The position numbers and the translations under genes are program-made. From contig NC_056045.1 in the NCBI RefSeq assembly GCF_004379255.2, positions 8,087,593 to 8,151,592 on the forward strand: DNA of 64,000 nucleotides. Reading direction: 5' to 3'. Positions 9,962 through 21,820 of the stretch are shown piece after piece (the first letter of the stretch is position 1; each line of letters opens with the position of its first letter). The notes beneath the pieces were generated by a model, which saw only the letters and a list, made by a program, of their open reading frames with translations, ran no database searches and was not told where the DNA came from. The stretch comes from Salvia splendens. Its lineage: Eukaryota; Streptophyta; Magnoliopsida; Lamiales; Lamiaceae.

Positions 9962-12060
9962 TCAGTTTCTTTCCGCTCTGGACCCAAGAGTCTTTTTGAG
10001 TCAAAATCTATCCTTGTACTAATTATTTAAAGTGTTAAACGTCGAAAGCTCAACACCACAACTCGTCACGCCCAACCACGAAAGAAGAGGTAAGAATATT
10101 TTGGCGACTTTTGAAATGAATTACTGAAATTTTTGAAATTCAATGGAAAAAAATGGTTCATTGGAAAAATGGCAATTTTGGGCCTATTGGAAATTTAAAG
10201 TAAATGCTATGGCTTTTGGAAAATGTTGTGGTCATATGAGATGTGAGACACTATGGGAGTATGTGATTGAATGCGTTGAGTGTGATGGATATTGAAGTGT
10301 GAATATGAATCGCATGCTTGAGGCGGAGACTTGTTATTTCATGTTTGAACTGCGAAACTTGAAGGACATACATGTTGATTACTTGAGCGGTAATTTATTT
10401 TTATGCCTATGTGGTCGAAATTGCATGATTACGAAATTGTGAATGCAAAGCATGATGAGTGCATAGTTGCAATTTTGTGATTGTGATACAGATGTCCATG
10501 AACTGTATGATTTATGAAATATGATTCCATGGACGATGGATTGACTGAGTTACTATTTTGAATATTAATATACGCTCCATGAAATGCTATGGAATGCCAA
10601 ATGGTTTATATGGATAAACATGTTTGACTGCGCAATATATGAATGACGTTTTATGTGATGACAATTCATGATTGATGAAGTACGAGGTATCGTATAAGAT
10701 CATTATGAAAGTGAAATGTGGAATTTTGAACTTTGTTGCAAACGTAGAATCCATATGAAGCTTGAATTAAGCAACGATCGAATATATGTTGGAAGTATGA
10801 GACTATGAATTATGTCTGAAAAACATAGAGTGCCTAAGAAGTATGCTAGGTTGAACGTGCTCGAACATAGTTGTAAATTGATAACTACAATATCACTTTC
10901 CTGAGTGATGGGACAAACGAAAACATATACTTCGAACTAGACGGATTATTATAATTGCCAATTGTTTTCCTTAGATGATAAGAACAAAACGAAAAGAAGT
11001 TTGTAACGAGATCAAGACAAGAAGAAATGTTAGGTGATGTATCCTTACAACGACGAGAAATTGTGCCTGCAATCAGATAAAGTGAATGCAATCGTGCATA
11101 ATATGTTAATGCGGCGACACGTTACAAATATGACAACACTTATGACACGTTAAGGTAAGGAGGGTTATTACCACGTTTTAATGAGAATGTCCGCTATGAT
11201 GTGCCAAAAATAATATGAAGATATGACCTTCAAGGACAGTTAATTGCTGTAACGACACCAAGGATTCTTGACTTAGAATCTAGAGTTTTCGAGAACGCTT
11301 CTACTATCTTCTGGAAACGACGGAGTGCCACCGTTGTAGCTAGAATGGATGAATTTAATTGGCAGTACTTACTTGGATTCTCAGAAATTTCTTTCAATGA
11401 ACCTCCTTGACAATGGTATTCTTTTCGTGCAATTTAAAACATTTGGTTGACCCGCAATTTGCAAGTGATGCATCACTGTTTCCTTTTAATGAAAGTAGTG
11501 ACTCATTCTTGTTCCTCTTGAGTCAATTTCGGTGCCATTCTAAATCAAGAGCAATTTCAATAGTGCTCCTCATGTTGAAACCCGTTATGATCCAAGTAAG
11601 ACTGTTAAATAGATTTCTAAATTCTTGATACAAGACTCTCAAGAAAGACAATGGCTCGATCTCTGCAAACACATATGAGGAATGAGTTTCAAGAGAGACA
11701 TACAAAAAAAGGGATACATCAACAACACTAGGAGTTATATATTTTTGCATCTATGCTTAGTTGTAGCAAGCGGCCGAAGAATCGAACGTTATGCCATACC
11801 TAGATATTAGGTCTTGAGAAATAGAAAGCTGAGATAAGCCGTGTACACCAAATTATCATGTTTTGTGGCTCAAAATTTATGTAAGTGGTTTGATCAAGGG
11901 ATATACGGATTACAACGGAAAGTTGTGAGTCGAAGTATTTAAGATCGTCGCATAAGATCATCACTGTACGTTAGTATTGGAATGAAAATACGAACACCCC
12001 TGATAGATTAAGATATACGAACGAAGGTCGTCGACGAGAGGAAATCGTCCAGCAAGTGGC
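9962..12060 (+). other. Leader region of element B, no intact gene
   Basis: This 2.1-kb stretch between primer site and gag holds no supported ORF. A strong 5' splice-site match, AAGAAGAG|GTAAGA, lies at 10090, at the position corresponding to 4088 in family A and 50277 in D. Around 10830-10930 it resembles the family A leader (TAGAGTGCCTAA...). Any counterpart of D's upstream ORF is not recognisable. The short ORFs at 11407-11750 are not convincing. Confidence 0.5.
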
Positions 12061-12405
12061 GAAATCGAATCAACTAAAATGGGAAACAATCGAAAGGAGG
12101 AACGCGTGCTAGTACCATCACCATCACCTCCTCCACCTAAGCCAGAATGCGATATTGAATAGTTTTGCTAAAGCAAAATCCTCATATCTTCGATGGGATA
12201 GGAGAGCCAGCAAAGGCCGAGACTTAGATACGCGCATTAGAGAGCATCTTCGAATTCTTCAAGTGCACCGAGGGATAGCGTTTGATTTGTGTAACTTACC
12301 AACTCACAGATTCGGTCGACTTTTGGTGGGACAAGCAAAGGACCATGACCACTGAGCAAGTGGATACAATGACATGGGAGGACATTAAGGCGGAGATATA
12401 CAACA
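12061..12405 (+). pseudogene. gag fragment of element B, left part
   Basis: Read with frame changes, this encodes pieces of a gypsy Gag: IFDGIGEPAKAE-like text, a CVTYQL-like segment, then DFWWDK and TMTWEDIKAEIYN, matching [12 protein letters not shown]...[15 protein letters not shown]...[12 protein letters not shown] in D. Stops and frameshifts are frequent. The last bases CAACA (12401-12405) are the left duplication of solo LTR C; gag resumes at 15172. Confidence 0.8.
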
Positions 12406-15171
12406 TGTAACGCCCCGTTTTTCTAAACCTAATTTGAGAACCCTAAAGTACTTGTAATTAATGCTACTATTTTTTTTTCAAAGTCCGTGACTTAATTGAT
12501 GGTGAATTAATTGTTGTTGGACGAGGTATTTGTGAAATAAATGATTATGCGTATAGATAATTCCTTTCCGTGAGGAATATATTTATTGGACTCAATTCCG
12601 TGTTGGGTCCGATAAATAAAATAATTAACATAAAAGTCCAGTCCGTGATAAATAAATTGCGGACTGCGCGTTTTAAAATAAAATACAATGGGCGGTGAAT
12701 TAAACTAAACTAATTAAAATAAAATATCCTTGGTTCCAATTTTAATTAAAGATGCTGCGCAGATTTTCCTCCTCCGTGAAAAGATATTCCCCTTCCGTAA
12801 TCTGCAAATAAAATACCAAAAACAAATATGATTTCAGCCAAATCACGTCTATTAAAAAGGAGGAAGAATTCGAAATTATTCTCCTAACCCTCGTTGAAAC
12901 CGTCCTCCACTTCTCCCACAAATCTCTCCCGTATCCCCAACCCCCTTCCCACTATATTAAATCCTATATCAGTTATTCCTTCCCTAAATCGTTCTCTGCA
13001 GTCAATCCGTCTTCTTCAACTTCTATCCAAGGTAAATTATGCTCTATCGTTGGTATCTAAATTTTTCTCCTGCTTCAGAATCTAACATCAAATTGTTGCT
13101 ATCGACAGTAATCAAAATTCTCCAGCCCCAAGAACCTGCTTCAGCCGTGTGAACTTCAACCCAAATTCAATTCAAAGAGGTATATTTCCTACCCAATTTT
13201 AAAACGTGAATTACTGCATTCTGCTCCATACACATCATTATACTTCACTCCCCACACAATTCAATCCACAAGCATCACCGATCAAATCGCACAATCAAAA
13301 CCAATCGCAACTTTTAAAATCAAACCAGGAACGAAAAGAAACAACCTTGAATAAGAACCGATCACTTCGGTTGAAATCGGGGTTAATCGGGGCTGCGTGG
13401 TATCTGTTCGGGGTTGGTTTGGTGATGAGCGAGGGATGAATTGGACGACAGCAGCGGCGGCTCGGGTGAATTGGACGACAGCAGCGGCGGCTCGGCTGAA
13501 TTGGGCGACAGCAGCCTCTTCCCGACGAGCAGTAGCAGCAGCGGCGCGGCTCTGTGCAGTGGCAGCGGCTTCTCCCGGCGACGTACGGAGGGCGGCGGTC
13601 GACGGCGGAGGTGGAAGGCGACGCCAGAGCTGCTGCAATCCTTAATTTGGTCGAAAGAGAGAAAGATAGGGAGAGAGAGAAGTAGCGTGTAGATGATGGG
13701 GAATGTTTGGGCTCACTTTGGAATTTGGGCCTCTTTAATAAAAAAGGGTGCTTATTAGTTGGGCTAGGGATTAATTGATTTTGAGCTTTTGCGTTGTCAT
13801 TAGGAAAAAAAAAAGAAGCTTTGTTTGGGGCCTTTTAATTTAAATGGTAGGATTTGGTTAGTTGGGATCCAATTAATTTTGTTTAGGCTTTTCAATTTAA
13901 TTGGAGATAAAAGGGTGGAGAAATAATTAAGTGGAGCTTTTAAATAAATCTTTGAGTTGATAATTAAATTAATTGTGGGGAATTATTTAATTACTTCCGG
14001 AATATTTCAACGAATGAATAATTATATCCTAAGCCCGAAATAAATATAGTTCAAGGGAAAAGGGTTGCGATAATTTAATTACACACTTTTATAATTTGGG
14101 GATTTTATTTCGATATCATTAAGAAAATACGAGGAGCCAACGGAGGAAAATTGGGGCATAAGCGGCCGCCGAATAACCGAAAACCGAAATAAACCGAGAT
14201 AAAAGACGTTGCTTAGGATGCATGCATTTTTGGTTATTTGTTTGAAACAATGTGTTGATTTATCTATTATATAAATTGTTAAAGGTGAATCATCGCAAGG
14301 GAATCGTGATCGCAAGGGAAAGAACGTAATTTCAAATTAAGCACTCGAGGTGGGCTTTCTTTTAAATAAGGACAATGTCCTAAATATTTTATCGATGGAA
14401 ATGAAACTGTGTTTATCATGCAGTGATTTGATTTTTACGTGCCTATCTGATATGGCTATGTGCCATTGTTATATAAATCGAATTCGGGTCCTCGTAGGGC
14501 CGCAAACCCTACTTGGACTAGTGTACACCTATGGTAGATCGTGTGCTAGCGTACGGGCTGGCCGGTCTAGTGGCTTGGTTTGTGGCCACATTCCAAGTCA
14601 TGTATTGGCAGATATGGCTAACGTCTATGGGAAAATGACTGATCAGTCGACTTTTACTATGGGAAAATGATTTTAGTGCCTCGGGCCTTTCTAAAGCTAA
14701 ACCCCGACGGTTACTTAAGTATGGCATGATAAATTGACAACTTTTATTGAAAATGTTTTCGGCATGAGCCCATTGAGTATTCTTATAGTACTCAGCCCTG
14801 CATGTGTTTTCCCTATGTGCAGGTTGAGCGGCGACGAGGATGTGGTGGTGTTGAGCCAGTGAACCTAATATGTTATTGATGTCTTTGAACCTTGAGTGTC
14901 GTTGTGTCGTCACACATGACGTCACTCTTTCTCTTGGTCGTTTCCGCTGTGACATGTCGTTAAATTATGATTTATTTGGGCCGACAACTTTAATTGTTGG
15001 GGTATTGGATGTTCTGAATTTCTTGTTGGATAATATTAAACTCTTGCTTATTTATTTGGATATTAATTGTTGGTCCATCTTGTGTTGAAACCCTAATTCT
15101 TTTCGTCTTTCTATTTAATTCTTTTAATCACGATCGCCCGTTGTTATTTACCCTAAAAGGCGGTCGTGACA
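12406..15171 (+). repeat. Solo LTR C inside gag of element B
   Basis: A 2766-bp LTR from TGTAACGCCCC to GTCGTGACA, flanked by perfect 5-bp duplications CAACA (12401-12405 and 15172-15176), with no internal region. This is the classical product of LTR-LTR recombination. It belongs to a family related to but distinct from B. It has candidate splice junctions at 13032 and 14822, the conserved 3' module from 14478, and the terminal inverted repeat TCACGATCGCC / GGCGGTCGTGA. A GC-rich tandem repeat of 30 bp (about 2.7 copies) lies at 13438-13520. Confidence 0.95.
13438..13525 (+). repeat. 30-bp GC-rich tandem repeat in solo LTR C
   Basis: The unit GAATTGGACGACAGCAGCGG plus CGGCTCGGGT occurs at 13438-13467 and 13468-13497, with a diverged third copy from 13498. 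The period is a multiple of three, so several overlapping frames stay open here; these are not taken as genes. Confidence 0.8.
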
Positions 15172-15790
15172 CAACAGGTATATCCCAAAAAGTTATCGAA
15201 AGGCGAAGACGACCGAGTTTTACAATCTCAAACAAGGGCGCATGTCAGTGACAAAGTATGGCCGCACACTTGCTATATGGCTCGGCATGCACCCGAACAA
15301 GGGATACCAATAAGACAATGGCTGAGAAGTTCCGTTCGGGCTTAAGGCATGAGATAAGGATAGCATTGGCCAACCTTGGGAGACATATATACGCTGGATC
15401 ATTGACCCGCGTACTAGACGTGGAGGAAGCTATACCCAAGGAGAGGGCGATGTAAAACACTACACTGGCACTGCCTCCACCACATTATTCTCGAGAGAAG
15501 AGAAAGTGGGATGAGAATGAGGCTCCCTATGAAAACAAGGGATACCAGCCCACCCAAAACCAACCAAAGTATAGGGGAGTACAGGCTGCAACGAGTCAGA
15601 GGGGTGACTTCCGACCCAAACCCTCTCAATGCATCGTTTGCTCGTACTATCATTTTGGGAAGTGTAGAATTCATAATACTACCAAGCATTTTTTTAGCTG
15701 TGGTAGATATAATCACTTTTCTAGGGAGTGTCCAAGCAAGAATATGGGGACGGAGTTAAGGTAGAACAATCAAGGATCCCGTTAGCAGTT
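15172..15790 (+). pseudogene. gag fragment of element B, right part, with zinc knuckle
   Basis: Gag resumes after the solo LTR with RYIPKSYRKAK-like text, then MAEKFRSGLRHEIR (15318-15360) and LDVEEAIPKERAM, ending at TAA 15453. A later segment encodes a CCHC zinc knuckle (near 15691-15733, FSCGRYNHFSRECPSKN) preceded by a variant first finger (CIVCSYYHFGKC). The sequence then jumps to the end of the protease at about 15800, so the protease part with the DTGA active site has been deleted. Relative to D, about 180 codons are missing around this junction. Confidence 0.82.
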
Positions 15791-17275
15791 AAGGGGGGGG
15801 TATTGATATAATTTTGGGAATGGATTGGTTAGCCTTGTATTATGCTACTATCCGTTGTAAGGAGAAACAAATATCTTTACAAGCCCCTGGAAAGGAACCA
15901 ATGGTGTATCATGGAATCACGACGAACCGAAAAACGTCTATCATCTCCGCACCCCAAGCCACTACGATGTTGAGAAAAGAGCGTCCTGCCTATCATGTCT
16001 ATCTACAAGGAGATGAGAAGAACGAAAGGAAAATGGAGGATGTTGCTGTGGTACGAGAATTTTCAGACGTTTTTCCTGAAGCTTTGCCTGGCCACCGCCA
16101 GATCGGCAATTGGAGTTCGCAATCGACCTAGAGCCAAGGTCGGCACCTGTGTCTAAGGCCCCATACTGAATGGCGCCTAAAGAGTTGGAAGAACTCAAGA
16201 TACAACTTCAAGAGCTTATGGACTTGGGTTTCATTAGACCCAGTGTTTCACCGTGGGGCGCGCCTGTGCTTTTTGTGAAGAAGAAGGATAGGTCGATGCG
16301 GATGTGTATTGACTATAGAGAGTTGAACAAAATGACCCTCAAGAACAAATATCCACTGCCGAGGATAGATGACATATTCGATCAACTACGAGGAGCCGGT
16401 GTGTTCTCAAATATTAACTTAAGATCCGGATACCATCAATTGAGGGTCCGAAGAGAAGACATACCGAAGACCGTTTTTTGCACAAGATATGGTCACTATA
16501 AGTTTGTGGTAATGCCGTTTGGATTGACGAATGAACCTGCAGTATTCATGGATTTGGTGAATCGAGTATTTCACCCATACTTGGATAATTCATTTTGGTC
16601 ATCATAGATGATGTACTCGTCTACTCGAAGAATGAGAAAGAACACGAGGAACACCTGCAAATCACTTTGGATACGTTAAGGAGTGAGAAATTGTATGCCA
16701 AATTCAGCAAGTGTGAGTTTTGGCTTAAGGAAGTAAACTTCTTTGGTCACATTGTTTCGACAGAAGGAATCCGAGTGGATCCCGCCAAGGTTGAGGCGGT
16801 ACAACAGTGGAAAGCACCTTCAACACCAAACGAGATTCAGAGTTTCCTAGGCTTGGTAGGATACTACCGAAGGTTTACAGAGAGATTCTTCAAGATAGCG
16901 AGACCCATGACCCAACAACTCGAGAAAGGGGCAAAAGTAAATTGGACCCCTGAGTGTGAGGCAAGTTTTCAACTCTTGAAGGAGAAGCAAACTAGTGCAA
17001 TAATTCCAGCCGTGCCAGAACCTGGAGTGAACTACGTGGTATACACTGACGTTTGGAAGGTGGTACTTGGATGTGTACTTATGCAAAATAACGTGATTGC
17101 CTACTTATCACGACAACTGGAGCCACACGAGTTGAACTATCCAACCCACGACTTGGAGTTAGCAGCAGTAGTACACGCCTTAAAGATTTGGAGACATCAT
17201 CTCTACGGAGTTCGATGTGAGATCTTTACGGATCACAAAAGCCTGAAGTATTTTTTTTCGAGCAGAAAGATTTGA
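15791..17275 (+). pseudogene. Protease end, reverse transcriptase and start of RNase H of element B
   Basis: It starts within the protease C-terminus (IILGMDWL) and runs through the protease-RT linker to RT. Lesions: a frameshift near 16090, TGA at 16166 where D has a CGA arginine codon, and a frameshift near 16590. RT motifs include [20 protein letters not shown], then [11 protein letters not shown] and [11 protein letters not shown] has [11 protein letters not shown], so the first catalytic aspartate is asparagine here; the IDD motif is kept. From about 17030 the RNase H domain begins ([15 protein letters not shown]...DHKSLKYF). A T8 run at 17253-17260 shifts the frame at the end of this part. 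Confidence 0.9.
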
Positions 17276-18943
17276 ACATGCGGCAACGAAGATGGCTCGA
17301 GTTGGTGAAGGACTACGATTGTGGCATCAACTACCACCCCGGCAAAGCAAATGTAGTGGCAGATGCTTTGAGCCGGAAGGACCATTCCCAACTGGCTACT
17401 TTTCTCACCAAAGAAGAAAGCCTGATTCGTGAGTTTAGCAAGATGCGTTTGGAAGTGGTGAGAGCACCTGAAATAGTGGAAGCGCGAATCGCCACTTTAA
17501 CTGTAGAACCTGATCTAAGGTTGAGAATTATTGAAGCACAACAGATGGATGCGAAATTGAAGGAAATTCATGTAGAAGTGCGAACCAGCGACTCTGGGAA
17601 TTTTAGTGAAGAAGGTCACAATGCCCTTACTCTCGAAGGAAGACTATGCATACCGGATAACAAGGAGCTCAAAAATGAGGTTATGAGTCAAGCACATGAG
17701 ACTCCTTACACCGCCCACCCAGGAAGTACGAAAATGTATCAAGATCTGAAGAAGTCCTTTTGGTGGAATGGTATGAAGAGGGACATAGCGTCATTTGTCG
17801 AGAGATGTTTAGTCTGCCAGCAAGTGAAGACTATACATCAACGACCATATGGGAGGTCACAACCACTAGAGATTCCTGAGTGGAAATGGGAGCACATCGC
17901 CATGGATTTCGTGACGGGTTTGCCAAGGACTCTGAGAGGGAACACCGCCATTTGGGTAATTATAGACCGACTTACTAAGAGTGCGCATTTCATACCGATT
18001 CCCATAAGCTATGGGTCCAACAAACTAGCTCAAATTTACATAAGGGAGATAGTCCGATTGCATGGAGTCCCAGGGACTATCACGCCTAACCGTGACCCAA
18101 AATTCACCTCAAGATTTTGGATAAGTCTACGGAAAGAGCTTGGAACCAAATTGAACTTCAGCACAACATTTCACCCGCAAATCGATGGACAGTCCGAGAG
18201 AACGATCCAAACTCTTGAGGATATGCCGAGAGTCGTGGTACTCGACCGAGGAGGAAGTTGGGAGACAACACCACCACTGATTGAGTTCGCCTACAACAAC
18301 AGTTTTCATACAACGATAACATGGCGCCCTATGAGGCATTATACGAAAGAAAGTGTAGATCACCGCTCTGTTGGGACGAAGTTGGCGAGAGAAGAATACT
18401 TGGACCCGATGTAGTTGAAGAGATGGTTGGAATTGTTCGACGAATTCATGAAAGGATAAAAGAAGCTCAAGACAGACAGAAATCATACGCGGATGTCCGA
18501 CGAACCGACTTACAATTCCAAGCTGGCGACAAAGTTTTTCCTGAAGGTATCCCCGTCAAAAGGGATAACACGATTTGGCGTCAAGGGCAAATTGAAGCCG
18601 TGAATTATTGGGCCTTATGAAATCCTTGAAGGAGTGGGTCCTGTTGCCTATCAATTGGCGCTACCACCAAACCTTGGAAATGTGCACAATGCTTTTCTTG
18701 TGTCGCAGTTACGAAAATATGTGTTCGACCCGAAGCACATGATCCATTACGAAGAAGTCGCCTTGAATCCGGACTTGAGTTACGAGGAGATACCCTAATC
18801 TATTTTGGACCGAAAGATCCATAATGTGAGAAATAAATCTGTTGCTTGTGTGAAAGTACTTTGGGAAAATCATGGGCATGAAGAAGCCACGTGGGAGAAT
18901 GAGGACAATATGATAGAATTGTACCCAGAACTCTTTACTTGAG
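17272..18943 (+). pseudogene. RNase H end, integrase and chromodomain of element B
   Basis: It continues with the RNase H tail (VVADALSRKD) and integrase: an HHCC zinc finger (YTAHPGSTKMYQDLKK...CLVCQQVK), then a core with [19 protein letters not shown] and [13 protein letters not shown]-type elements and family A have VSDRD; here the second catalytic aspartate is asparagine. A frameshift near 18315 precedes GPY- and chromodomain-like text, with another frameshift near 18538 and TAA at 18796. The chromodomain end (VLWENHGHEEATWENEDN) is recognisable to the TGA at 18941. With two catalytic substitutions and several frame breaks, B could not have supplied its own RT or integrase in this state. 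Confidence 0.9.
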
Positions 18944-18950
18944 GGTAACT

Positions 18951-18986
18951 AATTTCGGGACGAAATTTCTGTTAAGGTTGGTAGGA
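18951..18986 (+). other. Polypurine-like tract with stem-loop (element B)
   Basis: AATTTCG-GGA-CGAAATT at 18952-18968 is the same inverted repeat as in family A. The tract before the LTR (AAGGTTGGTAGGA) is interrupted by T residues and is less pure than in family A. Confidence 0.65.
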
Positions 18987-21815
18987 TGTAACGCCCCACT
19001 TTTTGAACCCTAATTTTCGAACCCTAAAGAACTTGCATTTAATGGTTTTAATATTTCGAAGTCCGTGGGTTAATTGTCGAGTGGAATTGTTGTTGGATAC
19101 TTTTTCATGACCTAATTTTGAGTTGGAATTTTTTGACTGGGTCAACTTTGTTGAATATGTGACGTGGCTGCCTTGAATAATTGATGTGAGGTGAAATTAA
19201 ATGTTTTTGAGTAATTGATAATTTATTACGAGAACTAAAAATTGTGAAGTAAATCACAATGCGAATTTAAATAATTCTTTTCCGTGAGGAATAGTTATTG
19301 GACTCAATTCCGTGTTGGATCCGATAAATTAAATAAATAATATAAAAATCCAGTCTGGTAAAAAAAAGTAAATAAATAAATTGTGGGCTATACAATTTAA
19401 ATAAAATACAAAGAACCGTGAATCAAACTAATTTAATTAGACCTTTTCCTCCTTGACTTGGTCACCAAGACTTTCCTTAGTTCAAATTTTAAATAAATAT
19501 TCTGCAGAGATTTTTCCTCTCCTCCTCCGTGATCTGCAAATAAAATTTCAAGGAAATAAAATTAGTCAATCCTAATTAATTTTTAGGAAATTAATTACCC
19601 AGATTCCACCCCTTTCCCACGTTCAAGAATAAATCATCCCACTCCGTGAGTCTTTTCCAAATCTAAACCACCAATCAGCTGTTAATTCCAATTATTATTG
19701 GAGAATCAATTACCACAATTACTCTTTTAAATCATGGCCTTTCTACGCTCCCACAATCTCTTGACAAACCTTAACACTCCAACTGTGCAGAATACGACAA
19801 AGAAGAAGAAGCATCATCCAACGCCTCCATCTCCTTCCCAACGCTGAATCTAAATTTCAAAATCAAAAGCAGATCGAGAGGAGTTTCGCCACCGATCAGA
19901 TCAGACAAACATTTGAGACTTGTGGTTTAGGTATAAGATTTTCTCAACACTCTTCTTCGTCTCATACGAATGCATTCATAACAGCGCCTCATCTAAATCC
20001 ATGACTCTTATATGAAATAAATTCATACAGCTTTGTGCGACGGAAATAGATCAAAGGGGAAAAGCACAAACTCATCATCCCCTTCTCAAATTGAATCTGC
20101 CACACCTACGGTATACACTCTCCCCATCTAAATCCGATTCCATACTTGTGCATCTCATGAAATCTGAAATAAATATCTAATCGGAAAACCGAAGCAACCG
20201 AATTAAGAACCGGACATAACTAAACCAAGAACGAACCTTTAATGGGAAAACGGGGCTGTTTCGGGGTGGATTCGGGGCTGCCGGAGCAGGCGCGGTCTCG
20301 GCAGACAACAACGCGGGGCGGCGAATTGGAGCCGGTAGCGGCTGATCTGGGAGCAGCGGAGAACAGAAGCACCGAGGTGCTGTGGGATAGAGAGAGAGAA
20401 TTGAATTTGGGGATCTTGTATTTCTTTTTGTGAGAGAAATCGAGGGAGAAAGAGAGACGAATTGTGTGTGTGTGTTCTTTATTTGAATTTACAGTAGAGA
20501 GGAGGAGTACATAACAGTACACGATAGAAGATGATTAGGCATATATATATGTTGACTTTCCTTTGTTTCTTTTACGTTGAGCCTAATATTAGAGTGAGTA
20601 GTGGTATTTTAATTAGGAGTTGGGCTTCTTCAACTTTTTGTTTTAGGCTAGTGAATGAAATTGTTTTGAGCTGGAAGTGCACTTAATTCTCCGGGCGGAA
20701 TTTTAATGGTTAATGGGTGGATGCTAAGTAAATTATTGGATAACGTTGGAGGAATCCAGGGTTAATTTTTGAACTACGGCGACGCCTTGGGTAGCCAAGA
20801 ATAATCGAAATATTTAAGTTTTGATTCGGAAAATTCATAATCTTGATCGAGGAAAATAATTGAAGACATAGGATGCATGCATCTTATTTATTTAATTTGA
20901 AAGTGTGTTGATTTATGTGTTATGTAAATTCTAAAGGTGATATCTCGCAAGGGAATCGTGATCGCAAGGGAAAGAAAATGATTTCGGATTAAGCACTCGA
21001 GGTGGGCTTTCTTTTAAATAAGGACGATGTCCTGAATATTTTATCGATGGGAGTGAAACTGTGTTTATCATGCCGTGATATGATTTTTAACGTGCCTATC
21101 TGATGTGGCTTCGGGTCCTCGTAGGGCCACAAACCCTACTTGGATTAGTGTACACATATGGTAGACTGGGTGCTAGTGTACGGGCTGGCCGGTCTAGTGA
21201 CTTGGTTTGTGGCCACATTCCAAGTCATGTATGAGCAGATATGGTTGACGTCTATGGGAAAATGACTGCGCAGTCGTGATTTTGAACAATGGAATATTTT
21301 GGTGCCTCGGGCCTTTCAAAAGCTAAATCCCCGATGGTTACCTAACAACGGCATGATAAAATATAAATATTTTTTTGATAACTTGTTTTCGGCATAAGTC
21401 CACTGAGTGCATCAAGTATTCAGCCCTGCATGTGTTTTCCCAATGTGCAGGTTGAGCGATGACGGGCTGGGTGGTGTTGAGCTTAAATTGAAGTCTCGTC
21501 GGATTTATTTTGAACTCCGAGGGTCGTCGTGTCTTCATACATGGCGTCACTCTTACTCTTGAATGCTTCCGTTGAGTTATGACTGTTTCTTCCTCAATTA
21601 TGTTACTGAACCCTCTTCCATTCTTGGACTATAAATTTTGATAATTGTTGATTTCGGATTCAAATGTTAAGAGTTTACTCTGATTTTCCCTCGTTATTGA
21701 ATATTAAATATTTTGGTCAAACTCTTTATTGAAACCCTAGAAAATTCTCCTTTCATAAAGTCCCTTTGGTCGCGACCTCTGGCATTTATTGACCCTAGAA
21801 AGGGCAGTCGTGACA
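18987..21815 (+). repeat. 3' LTR of element B
   Basis: 2829 bp from TGTAACGCCCC to GTCGTGACA, followed by TCGCA. It keeps the roughly 200 bp missing from the 5' LTR (about 19345-19545) and is otherwise nearly identical. Confidence 0.94.
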
Positions 21816-21820
21816 TCGCA
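21816..21820. other. Right target-site duplication of element B
   Basis: TCGCA repeats 7312-7316. The host LTR2 sequence continues seamlessly from here (TCGCAAGTTTAATCGG, as at 1827 in LTR1). Confidence 0.95.

Larger units (their letters stand above)
7317..21815 (+). mobile_element. Gypsy element B (Tekay/Del-like), nested in LTR2
   Basis: A 14.5-kb element bounded by TGTAACGCCC...GTCGTGACA and flanked by the 5-bp duplication TCGCA (7312-7316 and 21816-21820). It has a 2629-bp 5' LTR, an initiator-Met primer site, a 2-kb leader, gag split by solo LTR C, a broken pol with chromodomain, a weak polypurine tract, and a 2829-bp 3' LTR. The two LTRs differ at roughly 15-20 sites plus a net 200-bp deletion in the 5' LTR, so insertion appears recent. 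The coding region is thoroughly dead: protease deletion, several frameshifts, stops, and changed catalytic residues. Confidence 0.95.

Noticed and set aside
13282..13692. Several overlapping ORFs in the GC-rich block of solo LTR C
   Set aside because: They arise from a 30-bp tandem repeat whose period is a multiple of three, so all frames remain open.
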